Under the pieces are notes generated by a model that ran no database searches, was not told the DNA's origin, and saw nothing but the letters and a program-made list of their open reading frames with translations. A stretch of DNA of 64,000 nucleotides from Punctularia strigosozonata HHB-11173 SS5 (taxonomy: Eukaryota; Basidiomycota; Agaricomycetes; Corticiales; Punctulariaceae), in contig NW_006767447.1 of assembly GCF_000264995.1 (NCBI RefSeq), positions 582,707-646,706 of the forward strand. Reading direction: 5' to 3'. Both the position numbers and the translations under genes were made by a program. Position 1 is the first letter of the stretch. The number at the start of each line of letters is the position of its first letter. Below, in pieces: positions 20,541 to 32,104 of this stretch.

Positions 20541-21596
20541 ATGCCTGCGGTTACGCTCATCACCGCCGTTCCTAACCATGTGTCGCCAGAAGAGCATCGT
20601 ACCATCGTGGGCGCGACCCCGAGCTCGTTCAGCGACATTCCGCCCGTCTTGCGGCACAAGGAGGAGAACGTGAAGGTCGCGCTTGAACCGCCCGTTGAGG
20701 GCTTCGGAGAGGCGGATGCCGCCTCGGGAACGCTTTACGTTATCGAGAGGTTAGATTGGCTTAGGTTCTGCTGCGCAATTCGGGTCGTAACGCATACATT
20801 CACTGCGTAGCGCGTTGACGTTCATGTCGTCGACCGGAAAGGGCTTCCAGGTGTTATACCCTTCAATAACCTTACACGCCGTGTCGCGCGCGGAAGCCGG
20901 TCCGTCGATATACTGTCAGCTGGACGAATCAGTCGATCAACCGAACGGAAGTGGAGAAGACGACGACGATTTCGCGATGCGCGAGTTGAGCATCATACCA
21001 CAAAACGCCAACTCTCGTACGTCCACGCCCTCCTTCATTTCATGACCGATCCAACTTGACCTAGACCGATCGTTCAGTTGAGCCGATATTCGAGGCCCTC
21101 TCGCTTTGCGCATCCCTCCACCCCGACCCGAATGCGGACGACGACGACGACATGGGCGACGACAACGCGTTCATCGACCCCGACGTCAACGGCTTCGAGC
21201 CCTTCACCGGCACCGAAGGTTCGTGAGTATCGTCCCCTTCGTCGATCACTCGCTCACTCGATCTCACGTTTTGCAGAGCAAGAGCTATCCGAAGTCGGCA
21301 GAGTGCGTAGCGACTTCGTCAACGATAATCGTTACGCGCCTTACTAGCTCCACCTTGCCTGTCCTCTCATTCCGGGTATATGCGCTCGCTTGCTGCCCCC
21401 CCGCCTCTATGTCCGTATGCTTTACTTTCGACGTGCATCCGTTCAGGCCGCTTTGGACTACCTCGAGAGCATCATCGTGAATCCGTACGAGAAACAGGTG
21501 GAAATTGGGGAAGGCGAAGACGGTCAATTCGCCGACGCCGAGGAGCCGGAAGCGACGAAGTCCACGGCGGACGACAAGCCCGCTGCTTCGTCGTGA
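20541..21596 (+). CDS. ICln/Lot5-type methylosome subunit
   Basis: Start MPAVTLITAVPNHVSPEEH. Exon 1 ends GTLYVIE. Exon 2 carries the diagnostic STGKGFQVLYPSITLHAVSR and SIYCQLDE. An acidic loop (GEDDDDF) and RELSIIPQN follow. Later exons: PIFEALSLCASLHPDPNADDD, DNAFIDPDVNGFEPFTG, EQELSEVGR, and ALDYLESIIVNPYEKQVE, ending KPAASS-stop at 21596. Four introns, all GT-AG. The PH-like fold with acidic segments and ASLHPDP motif is typical of pICln. In animals it loads Sm proteins onto the PRMT5 methylosome during snRNP assembly; fungal members are assumed to act likewise in the cytosol. The frame looks intact and single-copy here. Confidence 0.9.
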
Positions 21597-22519
21597 CCGA
21601 CCCTAAAAGTAGATCGAGACCCTGTACGTGCTCCTGTACGCCAGAGAACGAATGTAAAATCGCTCCAGTTTCAGGTCGTTACTTGTCCGCTCATACGAGA
21701 GGGAATTCACTTGACGAAACCCTGGATTCCATCCGCTCGCCGTTCCGATCCCGCCGCAAAGAAGGAAAAAAGAGAGAAAGGGGGGATTGCCCGCTCTGCT
21801 TTTTTCACCGAATTTTTCTGTGTTTTATGTGAACACGCTGTACACGGTGAAGTTTTTCACGAACCTCGCCTCTCACGTCGTTCATCCCCGATGCCATGCC
21901 GGTACGCAGATATCGGGCTCCTTGCCGAGTAGAACAAGTCAACCTCCTCCCGAGCGATGTCAAGATCTTCGGCGTAGGATAGCGTCTTGCGTCGCGTCTT
22001 CATCGTTCGTTGCACCTCTCGATGGTCTCAGGGCGACCGAGACGATGAATGAATGAACATTCGCGTACTATTTCTGTGGGCCACTCCAATTCATCTCGCC
22101 ATCGTGATTTTCATTCCCATGCTTTCACAAACGGTGGTGAACGATTAGCTTCGATCAAGTGGGGTGAGATGAAGACTACTAGTGGGTCATAGAAGTTGCA
22201 GCTTACTCATGACAAGCCTCGTGCTTGACTCTAAAAGAAACTTAGATTGAGTCAGTGGAGTTCAAGCTAACAAGAGTCACGGTTATATCCAGACGAGTCC
22301 CGGTACCGCCTCGTGCCGTTAGGATCCTCCGTGCCGGGAATGTGTTGGGGGTGACGCGTACCTCCGCTGGGGTTAACTACCCGCCCTTGCACTCATTCCA
22401 CCCTCAACCCAGCCCTGCGAAATGAGCAGGTGTATATGAACACAGGGTGCGTACCATCCATCGACCACATCCTTACTATCTCTCTACTTCATCTTTTAAC
22501 AACAATCCCTCGCTCCTTC
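21597..22519. other. Spacer between ICln and MFS genes
   Basis: Contains the ICln 3' flank and the MFS promoter. No gene or repeat seen. Confidence 0.55.
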
Positions 22520-24364
22520 ATGACAGATAGCGTAGCTCGCTCTCCCCCAGCGTCCCTGCTCGACGGAAACCTGCAGGACGAAATATCTGGCACTAGAAGA
22601 TATGCGCTGCTTGCCGTCTTCTGCTTGGCTCAGTTTTTGGATTCGTTCAACAACTCGTCGCTGTTTTCAGCTCTCCCGACACTCATTGTCCAACTGCATA
22701 TGTCGGAATCCGAGTCTACGTGGCTCATCAGCGCCTACCAACTCACCTTTGCCAGCTTCCTGCTCGTGGTAAGCCATGTTTTAATATACGAACCCTTTAT
22801 TTCACTCACAGGTCCGATAGAGTGGGAGAATCGCCGACGTGTACAATCCGAGTACGATCATTCATTACCGACCGCTGAGACCAACACAGTCATGCTGACA
22901 ACCGCATTCCATAGAGGTGTCGTTCATCATGGGGATCTCCTGCGTTGGATTCATATGCATTGGAGCTGGCTTCCTTCGATCCAAGATCGTTCTCATTGTC
23001 CTACGAGCCTTATGTGGCATAGCAGCGTGCTTGACGATCCCGTCCGCCCTAACGCTGCTCGTCAATATCTTCATCGAACCCACCGAGCAAGCACGGGCTA
23101 TCGGGATATTCGGTGGCTGCGGCGCCGTTGGCAACGGTGAACATCGTTGCGCTCGATGTCTGAACGAGGCTTACCAGCTTGCCAGTGCTCGGGCTCATCA
23201 TTGGTGCCATCTTTGTCCAGTTCACCTCATGGCCATGGGTCTTCTGGTTTGCAGCCATCGTCGCTCTCCCGCTCGCGGGGATGTGCGTGTTTCTCATACC
23301 GAAGCAAGAGCCTCGCCCAGGAGAAGAAGCCCTGTCTCGATCAGTCAAGTTCAAGACGATTGACAGTATTGGCGTCTCGGTGCTCACAGGTGAGCAGTTT
23401 TCCATCTCAGCCCTGCGTAACCGAGCCTGATAATTTCCTGAAAGCTGCACTCATTCTTCTCATTTTTGGCGTCACCTCCGGTACTTCCTCCGGGTGGGGT
23501 TCTGCTACCGTCCTTGCGCCATTGATCATATCTGTCTTCCTCGTCACCGGCTTTCTCTACTATGAGACACGCATCCCGTCAGAGAGAGCGGCCGTTCCCC
23601 CATCGATATGGTTCTACAAGAACTTCTCGGTCCTGTTCGGCGTCGCCCTCCTTCCCCATTTCTGGTTCACTGCCGTCTTCACGATCTACACGAATCTATT
23701 CCAAGCCGTGTTTGACTGGAGCGCAATCGTCAGCGCTATCCATTTTCTGCCTGTCGGCATCGTCGCATCCGTTGTCAGCTGCACCGGTCCTCTGGCGCGC
23801 ATAATCGAACCGAAGTGGATCATCCTCACGGGCGAGGCTTTACTGATCGTCGCAACGATCCTCCTTGCGTTGGCATCGAGCCCGAATGCCTACTGGCCGT
23901 TCGTCTTTCCTGCCTTCGTGGTTGGCGCCACAGGGGCGATGCTCGCGTTCACGCACACGAATATCGCCATCTTCCGCACGACGCCGTCGCGCATGGCGGG
24001 CACCGTCGGCGCCATCTACAACGGCGCGCTCCAGCTCGGATCCGCCGTCGGCATCGCTACCGTCTCGAGCGTGGAGAGCAGCGTGGAGAAGAAGAGTAGC
24101 CGCGGCTTCGACGGCTATGAAGGGAGAGCGGCGGCGCTGTGGTTCATGCTCGGTGTCGTGGGGATGGAGACTATCTCCGTGCTGGCGTTCTATCGCGTCG
24201 GGCGGGAGGTCGCTGATGAAGAAGAGGTATCACAAATGGGGAACAACACGGAACTACGGAGCTCGCAGGTGAATGCAGACCTGAAGCCTGGAGATACTGG
24301 TCAGGTGGAGAAGAGAGCGGCGCAGTCAGGTGATGTTACCGAGCGCGATTGCAATGGAGGATAA
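22520..24364 (+). CDS. MFS transporter, DHA2 drug:H+ antiporter-like (copy 1, complete)
   Basis: Start chosen at 22520 (MTDSVARSPPASLLDGN) by match to the paralogue; an upstream in-frame ATG at 22430 is less likely. Order: TM1 ALLAVFCLAQFLDSFNNSS; STWLISAYQLTFASFLLV; a very small exon SGRIADVYNP; GISCVGFICIGAGFLRSK; IPSALTLLVNIFIEPTEQAR; GLIIGAIFVQFTSWPWVFW; a cytosolic loop; ILLIFGVTSGTSSGWG; NFSVLFGVALLPHFWFT; HTNIAIFRTTPSRMAGTVGA; a long acidic tail. Four introns; all junctions can be placed. Roughly 560 residues and about 14 helices, as in DHA2 efflux pumps of the plasma membrane. The inner edge of the right duplication arm falls inside this gene at about 23,617. Confidence 0.88.
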
Positions 24365-25800
24365 GACAGTGACTGTGATTGTGTTCGCAGCGAGTGTACG
24401 GTACTGGTTCTTCACTCGTTGTAACAGCATGTCCCTGGCAATCCGGTTGCATCTCGATCACTTGCGAATGGTACATACTCTGCCGTTCGGCCATGCTTTG
24501 ATCATCCAATTACGCTGACTAAAGCCCGGCATTGACTTCACCGTACGTCAATCTGCACGTCTTGATGATGACCATGTCAGGAGAAGATGAGGAGGTGTGG
24601 GGAGCTCAGATGACTACAGGAGCAGATACCCAACAGCCTTCCGTATTTGCCGATGACTACGAGGTCGAACGTAACTGCTTGCTGACAATCAATCTCCGAT
24701 CCAACTCGCCGGCGTCAAGGAACGGAGGACGTCGTGCATCTGTCAATGTTTAGGGAGTGTTCTCCCATGTTCTAAAAATAACTTAAACTGTTTGACATAC
24801 CATGGGGTCCACTCCAAGCCTCGAGAAGACCAGAGAGCAAGCATACCTCGTCTCACTGGTCTCCACACAGCTCAGCTCGACCTGAAGTACTGTTGGCTGC
24901 CCGTTCGTCGCGCAAATTCAGCTCATTATTGGAATAACCCAAGTAGACTCATTCACGCCTTACTCCAGTTCGTCCAACAGGCCCGAAACCCGGACATTTC
25001 GAAGCGGGTGACGATCGCCAAGCCCTTCTCGTGATTAAATGGCCTCGGACTCAGGCACCACGATCCTCGGAGAATCCCTGAACGTCCGTTTGGCATGCCA
25101 GAAATAGGCGTCGGCATGGCTAATTTGTGCCTTGACGTGCAATTTTGCCTTAGCATTACCACTGGAAAAAAACAACACTGTAGGTATGTACCCAGTTTTC
25201 GCTGATACCTTGGCCCGCTTATTCAGCTTGACGTGCCCTTTATTGTTATCTAGCGCCGTTTGATATGTATATTGGCAACCTTGCGTTTCTGCACTTCCAA
25301 CGATGAACTGCGCTGATACCTATGCATGAGATGATGACCCACTGACCTCACTTTTGCTGGAATGATGCACGAGATGTTGGACGGCTTGTGAGATGGTGCC
25401 TTGCTGGTATGGTGTTCCGATTATCTGGTATCCACAACTCCCACCGCTCACAAGGTCTATTTTTGTGCTATGTCGCAATAGTATCGCGTGCTCATCGGCA
25501 ATCGCAGTCGATCTCATACGCTCAACAACGCCATCCGAACCATGTCGGATGCACCTCCCACGACGATCACTCGGACATATGCCAACTGCCATCGAATAAC
25601 GGCGGCTCGTTTCATGGAGCATGCACCGGTGATGGTAGACAACACCCGGATACCCGGGCGATAGTGGCATTAGTCAGGATCTGCAAACAGTGCCGGCGAG
25701 TAAGAGCACAAGGTGTGCGCGTATAAAGGCTGAGCATCCTGGATTGTTGTAAACCCAGCGCCCGCCTCTTTCACAGCAACCGGACTCCGGAGCGTGCAAC
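24365..25800. other. Right-arm spacer before the secreted protein gene
   Basis: Matches 10,141-11,930 inverted. Frames on both strands diverge freely between arms, so no gene is supported. The proximal 100 bases hold the promoter of the secreted protein gene. Confidence 0.5.
25721..25729 (+). promoter_or_regulatory. Putative TATA box of secreted protein gene (right copy)
   Basis: GTATAAAGG about 75 bases before the ATG at 25801, same as in the left arm. Confidence 0.45.
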
Positions 25801-27190
25801 ATGCGCTTATATCCTCTCGTTGTCCTTCTCGTGTCTATCGGCGCACAAGCCCTACCTTCGTCGGTGCACAAGCGTCAGAACAAGATCCCGGCGTATGTAC
25901 AATGTTCATGTCGCGAGTCGCTCCGGACTCAGGTCCATATGTTAGAACCTATGACCCGGCCATCGCGTCTTTGATGTGAGTTCTCCGTGCGACACTTCTG
26001 TGATAATTGTATTGTGATACTTTCTTTCTGTTAGTAACCAGATCGGAGTGCAGCGCGGCGTTCCGGAATCAGTCCTGCAAGCTGCCTTTGAGACGGCATG
26101 GGTATGTGATCGACAGGTGTTCAGTTTAATTCGTTTCTGAATAGATTCTCAGGTCGAGAGTCATATCAGTACGCGATCGACATTCGTTCATCAACAGAAT
26201 GTTGACCAATCGCTATCCTCTCTTTAGACAACCTGAATTTTGGAGATAGAGACAGCCTTGGTATGACGATCTCATTTTGGTGACGTTTAGCTGTCGCTCA
26301 CGCCTCATGTAGGTGTTTTCCAGCAAAGACCCAAATATGGCTGGGGCACTGCCGCCCAGGTGCAAGACCCGACATACGCCACGAATGCGTTCTTTGATCA
26401 GGTTTGTTGTACGACGAAATGATATTGGCGTTGGTGTCTCATCATCTGATCATGCAGGCGATGAAAGTTTATAACAATAATCCTTCGCTTGCCCCGGGCG
26501 ACATTGGTAAGGCTCTCCGCCTTCAGTCCCATCTTTCTTGCTGAATTGAAGCGGTGTAGCCCAGAAGACCCAACGTTCTGGTCACCCTGATCGGTCAGTG
26601 ACCATCGCCTGACGTTCTCGGTCAGGAACTTGACTGCGTGCACCTATAGTTACAACGAGGCCGCGGATCGCGCAACGAAGATCCGCCAGGATATTCAGAA
26701 TAACGACCCCGACGGCGATGAAGACGACGACGAAGATGACGACCTTGACCTCAGTGCGATACCCTTCCCAGTTCTATTTGTCATAATCCATCAACTCACG
26801 GTTCTTTGCAGTCGACGATGAAGATGATGACGGAGGGGTGCGACTGCGTATATCAGGAACTCGATCGTGATACTCATTCTTTGCTTTTCTTGGCAGGATG
26901 ACTACGTGGATGAGGACGGAGAGTACGACGATGGTGATGTTTATGGTACTGGAGCCGACGACGGAGACGAAGATGAAGACAACGATGGAAGCGACTACGG
27001 AGACGATGGAGGTGATGACGGAGGTGACGATGGCGGTGATGACGGTGGAGATGATGGTGATGGTGGAGACTATGAAGGAGGCGGAGGTGGTGACGGAGGT
27101 GGTATTGACACTGGAGATGGTATGTTGCATTATTGTAATCCTGCCTCTACGCTTACTAATCTGTGCTTAGGAGGTGACGGAGGAGGCTAG
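25801..27190 (+). CDS. Secreted protein with GDRDSLGVFQQRP-type domain and acidic Gly/Asp tail (right copy)
   Basis: Twin of 8784-10140. Signal peptide MRLYPLVVLLVSIGAQALPS. Exons: VRTYDPAIASL; IGVQRGVPESVLQAAFETAW; NLNFGDRDSLG; VFQQRPKYGWGTAAQVQDP; AMKVYNNNPSLAPGDI; AQKTQRSGHPDR; YNEAADRATKIRQD. An acidic stretch then leads to GGDDGGDDGGDD-type repeats, ending at the TAG at 27188-27190. Compared with the left copy, QRPSQGWGT reads QRPKYGWGT and RSAYPDR reads RSGHPDR, changing residues I expect to be conserved; the tail repeats are shorter. All splice sites look usable. Secreted or cell-wall associated by the signal peptide; activity unknown. The core resembles an actinobacterial extracellular domain. 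Confidence 0.75.
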
Positions 27191-27655
27191 TGCCTGTGTT
27201 TCCATGTCATTGGTTCAGCATGCTGATGACTATCATAGGATGCCGTCGCCGCCGCGATCTAAAGGGCCGACTGGAAATTAGCTGCGATTATTGATCTGGG
27301 ACGTTCTCAAGGTCTCGAGCTCGCGCCACAAATTTCGCGTCATGCATATGCATGCAAGGTTATCTCATTCCAGATGCATGGAGGTGTTCTCGCACTCTGA
27401 TATCCACTCAGTATCACCTGTACTATGACGTTAATTAGCGTGTCTCATACACTATCCGTAATTGTCGCTATCTCAGGGTTATGGCCAGAGTGTTGTTTCG
27501 GGCCCTGACGAATTGATTATCCAGACCCTGTAGCTACGGTGTCATCCCAGGATACACCTCCTTGCTCTTGGTTTCCTCGTTCAGAGGACGCGCGATGAGC
27601 GCGCGAGCACGAGGGCTCCGTGAAAATGTGCGCACGCTGAGGTGCTTTCATTGCG
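27191..27655. other. Right-arm spacer
   Basis: 3' flank of the secreted protein gene, matching 8170-8690 of the left arm. Nothing coding seen. Confidence 0.5.
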
Positions 27656-28060
27656 TTCCGTCAGTTCTTTGTATGCAGATAATCATGTGTGCACTCACCT
27701 TCAGCACAGGGAACATCCCGCGTTCTTCCTTCCGAAAGATGAGCCACCGGCGATTCTGCATCGAGACAGGGCGTAAGGTCGTGGTTAACGGCGTCTGCTT
27801 AGTATATAGCTGAGGTGTATTCGTGTCGATGTAATCGAGCAGCAGATGCTCCAGCCAGTGGTTCACGCATTCATATATATGCTTCATGACAGGGCAATCA
27901 GCACCCCGTACGCATTGCACCAGTAATTATATATAAGATTCAGACGACCTTTGCGCGAGAGCCTAAGATGTGTCACGTAGCCGCGCTGGTCGATCTTGTC
28001 GCAGTGAAGCATATCAAGGATCCAGTTCCAAAGCTAATACACAATAGTCAGGTCATCTCA
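27656..28060 (-). pseudogene. Aldo/keto reductase relic (right arm)
   Basis: The minus strand reads DKIDQRGYVTHLRLSRK (compare [14 protein letters not shown] of the intact copies). Next come a degenerate piece HIYECVNHWLEHLLLDYID (compare [19 protein letters not shown]) and VSMQNRRWLIFRKEER with GMFPVLK and a GTGAGT donor. The part containing the catalytic His ([11 protein letters not shown]) up to YAIANHL is missing, and the N-terminal half is gone. Clearly a decayed reductase gene. The left arm retains only the last of these exons. Confidence 0.65.
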
Positions 28061-29753
28061 GCAACATGTCTCAATATTCAGTGCGATGTTCGCTCACGGC
28101 TGTGCCTCTTTATCTTGTCAAGGTGACGTGGTGGTGCCCTCCTTTAACCCGTCCATGGACGCAACGTGAAAATGCCCTGCCCGCAAGTCTCTTCGCGCTA
28201 CGTGAAGCGCTTTGATGGGATACCTCAGTTACGTCGTCGAAGAGCGAGAGAACATGGAATGGTTCAATGCCGTAATGTGATGGTTTGGGGTCTGCACGCG
28301 CTCGACTCCAAGTCCTCGTCGGTAACGAGCTTCGACTCAGCGTTGCAACTCCGACTCAGCTCCGATTTTGCGCTGGCACAGGCTCCTCAATGGCGCTTTC
28401 GTTTACTGTCGACATGTCATACATGATTTGAACTCGAAACTGGCGTGATGGGATGCTTCGGTGCTTTTTCGACCTGCACATAGACGGCGGACCTGGCAAG
28501 CGAAGGACTATAGCTATACTCCATTTCATTAAGTAGTGCGCTCGCAAGCATTCAGCGTGTTCCAAGGGCGCTAACGAGATGGTCTGCCTTTTCGCAAAGT
28601 GTACTATGGTTATTTCCGATGGAGTAAAAAAGTAATCGAAGCTATCTATTGCATGCGGCGGCGGCTGCCGCTGCTGTGGGCGTGCGAGGTTTGACCATTC
28701 CCATGGTGGCACCGGAGCGGCCATCGTCTTTCTGCAAGTCCGCTTCGGAGAACATGTGTTCATATTCATTACCGGGAGTTCGATGACGCGTTTTATACCT
28801 TCTGGTCAGACATGCATACCGACGCCTGGGGAATGGCGGATTAGGTCCTCAATATCTGGCACGGGAGAGCCAGGACGTCACTGGAGGGGCAAAAGAGAGA
28901 GTGATTGTCGTCGGTGAGCTGCTTCCCCGCTTCTATCTCGATAATCGTCAAGCTGTTCTTCAGGTTGCAGCTTGCCCTTACCAATCTTACCTGTGGAAAT
29001 ATTGACCTGCTTTTGTATCCGGACAAAGCGCTGCGATCGGCATCCCCGAGCCCAACGGCGACCCATTGATCGCCAACGTCAGTGGAACGTCCCGAGCTCC
29101 ATCCTCAGGACGCGATTCTTGCTGGCCAACGCTCGAGAGCTAGTGCATCCTTATTCGAAAATGTTTGCGTCTTTCGATCTTAGTTCGACCACCAGATCTG
29201 GTGATGATCAAACTCTGTTGCATCGGCAAAACCTCGGTAATATCTCATCTAGTCCTCGACCGCCCTTTGTAGTACTAGAACGAACCTCTGGCCGGTGTAT
29301 CATCCACGGGCTTGATGAAACGCAGTCACTTGGTCGAGGACACGGAGCAATCGCATGGATCACCCGCATTTTTTCTTACTTACAAAGACAATTCGAAGTG
29401 GCTTGGTGACCTGCAAACGCGGACCTTTCATCCGAGACGCGCCTTAGTAAGACGTCCACAGGAGTCAGAAAGACGTTATCGGCACCTTATCTGCCGCGAG
29501 AGGGCGTGGGAACAGGTCCAGAATGTTGAAATGTCGTGCTCTGATTGGTCAAAGAAGGCGAGCACCCCGCCTCGACCCTTGCTGAACTGAACCCGCACGG
29601 CTTTTTCTACCGACCCATCTATTAGATCACCGTGCCCTGGGGAACTCTTATAAGCTGGGGGGGGCCTCACCCGCGTTCCCTGGCTCTTCCCCGCTGCTCC
29701 CCCGGCTTGAATCTCCCGCTTGACGACTCTCGCGACGACCATTCGAGTTCCTC
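28061..29753. other. Right-arm stretch without a firm gene
   Basis: 27,806-28,738 is absent from the left arm; 28,740-29,451 is shared. On the plus strand, 29,030-29,105 has a short open run AIGIPEPNGDPLIANVSGTS, kept in the left arm, possibly a gene relic. The last 300 bases hold the promoter of the second MFS gene. Confidence 0.4.
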
Positions 29754-31619
29754 ATGACAGCTATCGCGCCCCTCTCGCCCGCGGCGACCCTTGTCGACGG
29801 GCGTCTGCCTGATCCCACCTCGGTCCTGAGACGCTACGTCTTGCTTATCGTCTTCTGTCTCGCGCAGTTCCTGGACGCGTTCAACAACTCGGCGCTGTTC
29901 TCCGCCATCCCGTCGCTCATCGCCACGCTTCACATGACGGAAACCGAATCTACGTGGATCATCAGTGCATTCCAGCTCACGTTTGCTAGCTTCCTGCTTG
30001 TGGTGAGTCATGACGCTCTATTCCTGGGGCCACGCCGATTCTTATCGATGTACTGCTTTTCAGAGTGGCCGAATTGCGGACGTATACAATCCGAGTAAGC
30101 ATTTTCCCTCGATCTCTCACCGTTGTGTCTTGACAACCATGCCCTACTTCCTGTAGAGGCCGCATTCATTGCTGGTATCTCAGGCCTTGGCTTCATATCC
30201 ATCGGGGCTGGCTTCGTCCGCTCAAAGATTGTCCTCATCGTGCTACGTGCGCTGTGCGGCATAGCTGGCAGCTTGACGATCCCTTCGGCATTAACTCTAC
30301 TTGTCAACGTCTTCGTTGAGCCCTCTGAGCAAGCTCGAGCTATCGGAGTATTCGGTGGCTGCGGTGCCATCGGCAACGGTATGCGCAGTGTACTACTCTA
30401 CCGCATCCTGACGCTAATCCTTTCGTCGATAGTGCTCGGTTTGGTCATCGGCGCCATCTTCGTTCAGTACACCTCCTGGCCCTGGGTGTTTTGGTTCGTG
30501 GCCATCGTGGCTTTACCTCTAGCTGGACTCTGCGTGTTCCTCATCCCGAAGCAAGAGGAGAGATATGGAGAGGAGCCGATGTCCTCCTCCGCCAAATTCA
30601 AGAGTCTCGACAGCGTGGGCGTCTCGCTGCTAACAGGTACTGCTTTTACGTCTCCGCGCTATCGGACGATAGTTCTTACACATTCTTCCACAGTCTCGCT
30701 CATCCTTCTCATATTCGCCGTCACGTCTGGCTCTTCCTCTGGATGGGGCACTGCTACCGTTCTTGCGCCATTGATCATCTCCATCTTCCTCCTCGGCGGC
30801 TTCCTCTACTACGAGACGCTCATTCCGCCTGAGACCGCCGCCGTCCCGCCCTCGACCTGGTTCTTCAAGAACTTCTCCGTCCTGTTCGGCGTCGCTCTCC
30901 TCCCATACTTCTGGTGGACAACCGTCTTCACGATCTACACCAACCTTTGGCAGGCCGTCTTCGGTTGGCGCGCTATCGACAGCGCGATTCACTTCATCCC
31001 CATCGGCGTCGTCGCCTTCGCCGCGAGCTGGACCGGTCCTCTCGCCCGCATCGTGGACCCGAAGTGGATCATCCTCTCGGGCAACGTCTTGATGATCGTC
31101 GCGACCGTTCTCCTCGCGCTCGCCTCGAGCGCGCACGCCTACTGGCCGTTCGTCTTTCCCGCGTTCGTACTCGGGTCCACGGGCGCAATGCTCACGTTCA
31201 CGCACACCAACATCGCCATCTTCCGCACGACGCCGTCGCGGATGGCCGGCACCGTTGGCGCCATCTTCAATGGCGCGCTCCAGCTCGGCTCGGCGGTGGG
31301 CATCGCTGCTGTCACGAGCGTCGAGAGCAGTGTCGAGGAGAAGAGCAGCCGCGGGTTCGAGGGATACGAGGGTCGCGCGGCGGCGTTTTGGTTCGTGCTC
31401 GGCATTGTCGGGTTGGAGACGATCTCGATTTTGGTGTTCTACCGCCGCGTGGGGCGGGAAGCTGTGGACGAGGAGGCGATCCAGGAAAAGAAGGACGTCG
31501 TGGATGTAGAGGAAGAAAATCGGACTCGTCAGCCGGAGTCAAGTCCCGTAGCGGAGGATGAGATTCAGATGGAGAAGGAGGCTGCGCAATCGGAGGAAGT
31601 GACCGAGCATAGGAGGTGA
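29754..31619 (+). CDS. MFS transporter, DHA2 drug:H+ antiporter-like (copy 2, complete)
   Basis: Start MTAIAPLSPAATLVDGRLPD. TM1 YVLLIVFCLAQFLDAFNNSA; STWIISAFQLTFASFLLV; small exon SGRIADVYNP; GISGLGFISIGAGFVRSK; IPSALTLLVNVFVEPSEQAR; GLVIGAIFVQYTSWPWVFW; ILLIFAVTSGSSSGWG; NFSVLFGVALLPYFWWT; HTNIAIFRTTPSRMAGTVGA; an acidic cytosolic tail ending VTEHRR at 31619. Four introns at the same places as copy 1; the last three exons lie in one long open frame. Likely an efflux pump of the plasma membrane with 14 helices; substrate unknown. It is a clear paralogue of the gene at 22,520-24,364, more diverged than the two duplication arms are from one another. Confidence 0.9.
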
Positions 31620-32104
31620 GAGCTAATCAGGACCAGCACCTGAATGCTCATACATGGGGTCTTTACTGTTCACGCTTTCGGATTAAAAGTTTGACTTCAT
31701 AGATTTCTGCATCAATATTGTAGCTGTACATTGTCATACCATAGATTTCTCAGGACGACCAATAGACGTTTACCATGATTCATGACCTTGAACTCGCTCT
31801 AATTCTACAACTTCAGCTCCCTTACGAAGGCGGACAAGAACCACGTGCCGTGCCCGACGCGAGCTGGCCCACTTCGCCCGACACCGGGTTGCTCGACGCG
31901 TCGTTTGCTCGCGCTCTCTACGTCAACGTTACTCACCTACCTCGCTGAGCATCGGAGCTTGGTCGTTGAGGACCCGTATATCTCGATGCATCAACGTGAC
32001 GTACTCCGCTCTGTTTTGGCTTTGACATATACTTCGTTAACCCGTTTTCATTCTCAGGTCCCCACTAGCAGGACGAGGAAAACCGGTCTCAGCCCGCTTG
32101 ATCG
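31620..32104. other. Spacer between MFS gene and F-box pseudogene
   Basis: No coding pattern recognised. Confidence 0.5.

Noticed and set aside
19571-20659. Long minus-strand open frame of 362 codons
   Set aside because: It overlaps the first exon of the MARVEL-type gene and the start of the ICln gene in a different frame, and contains no domain or typical composition.
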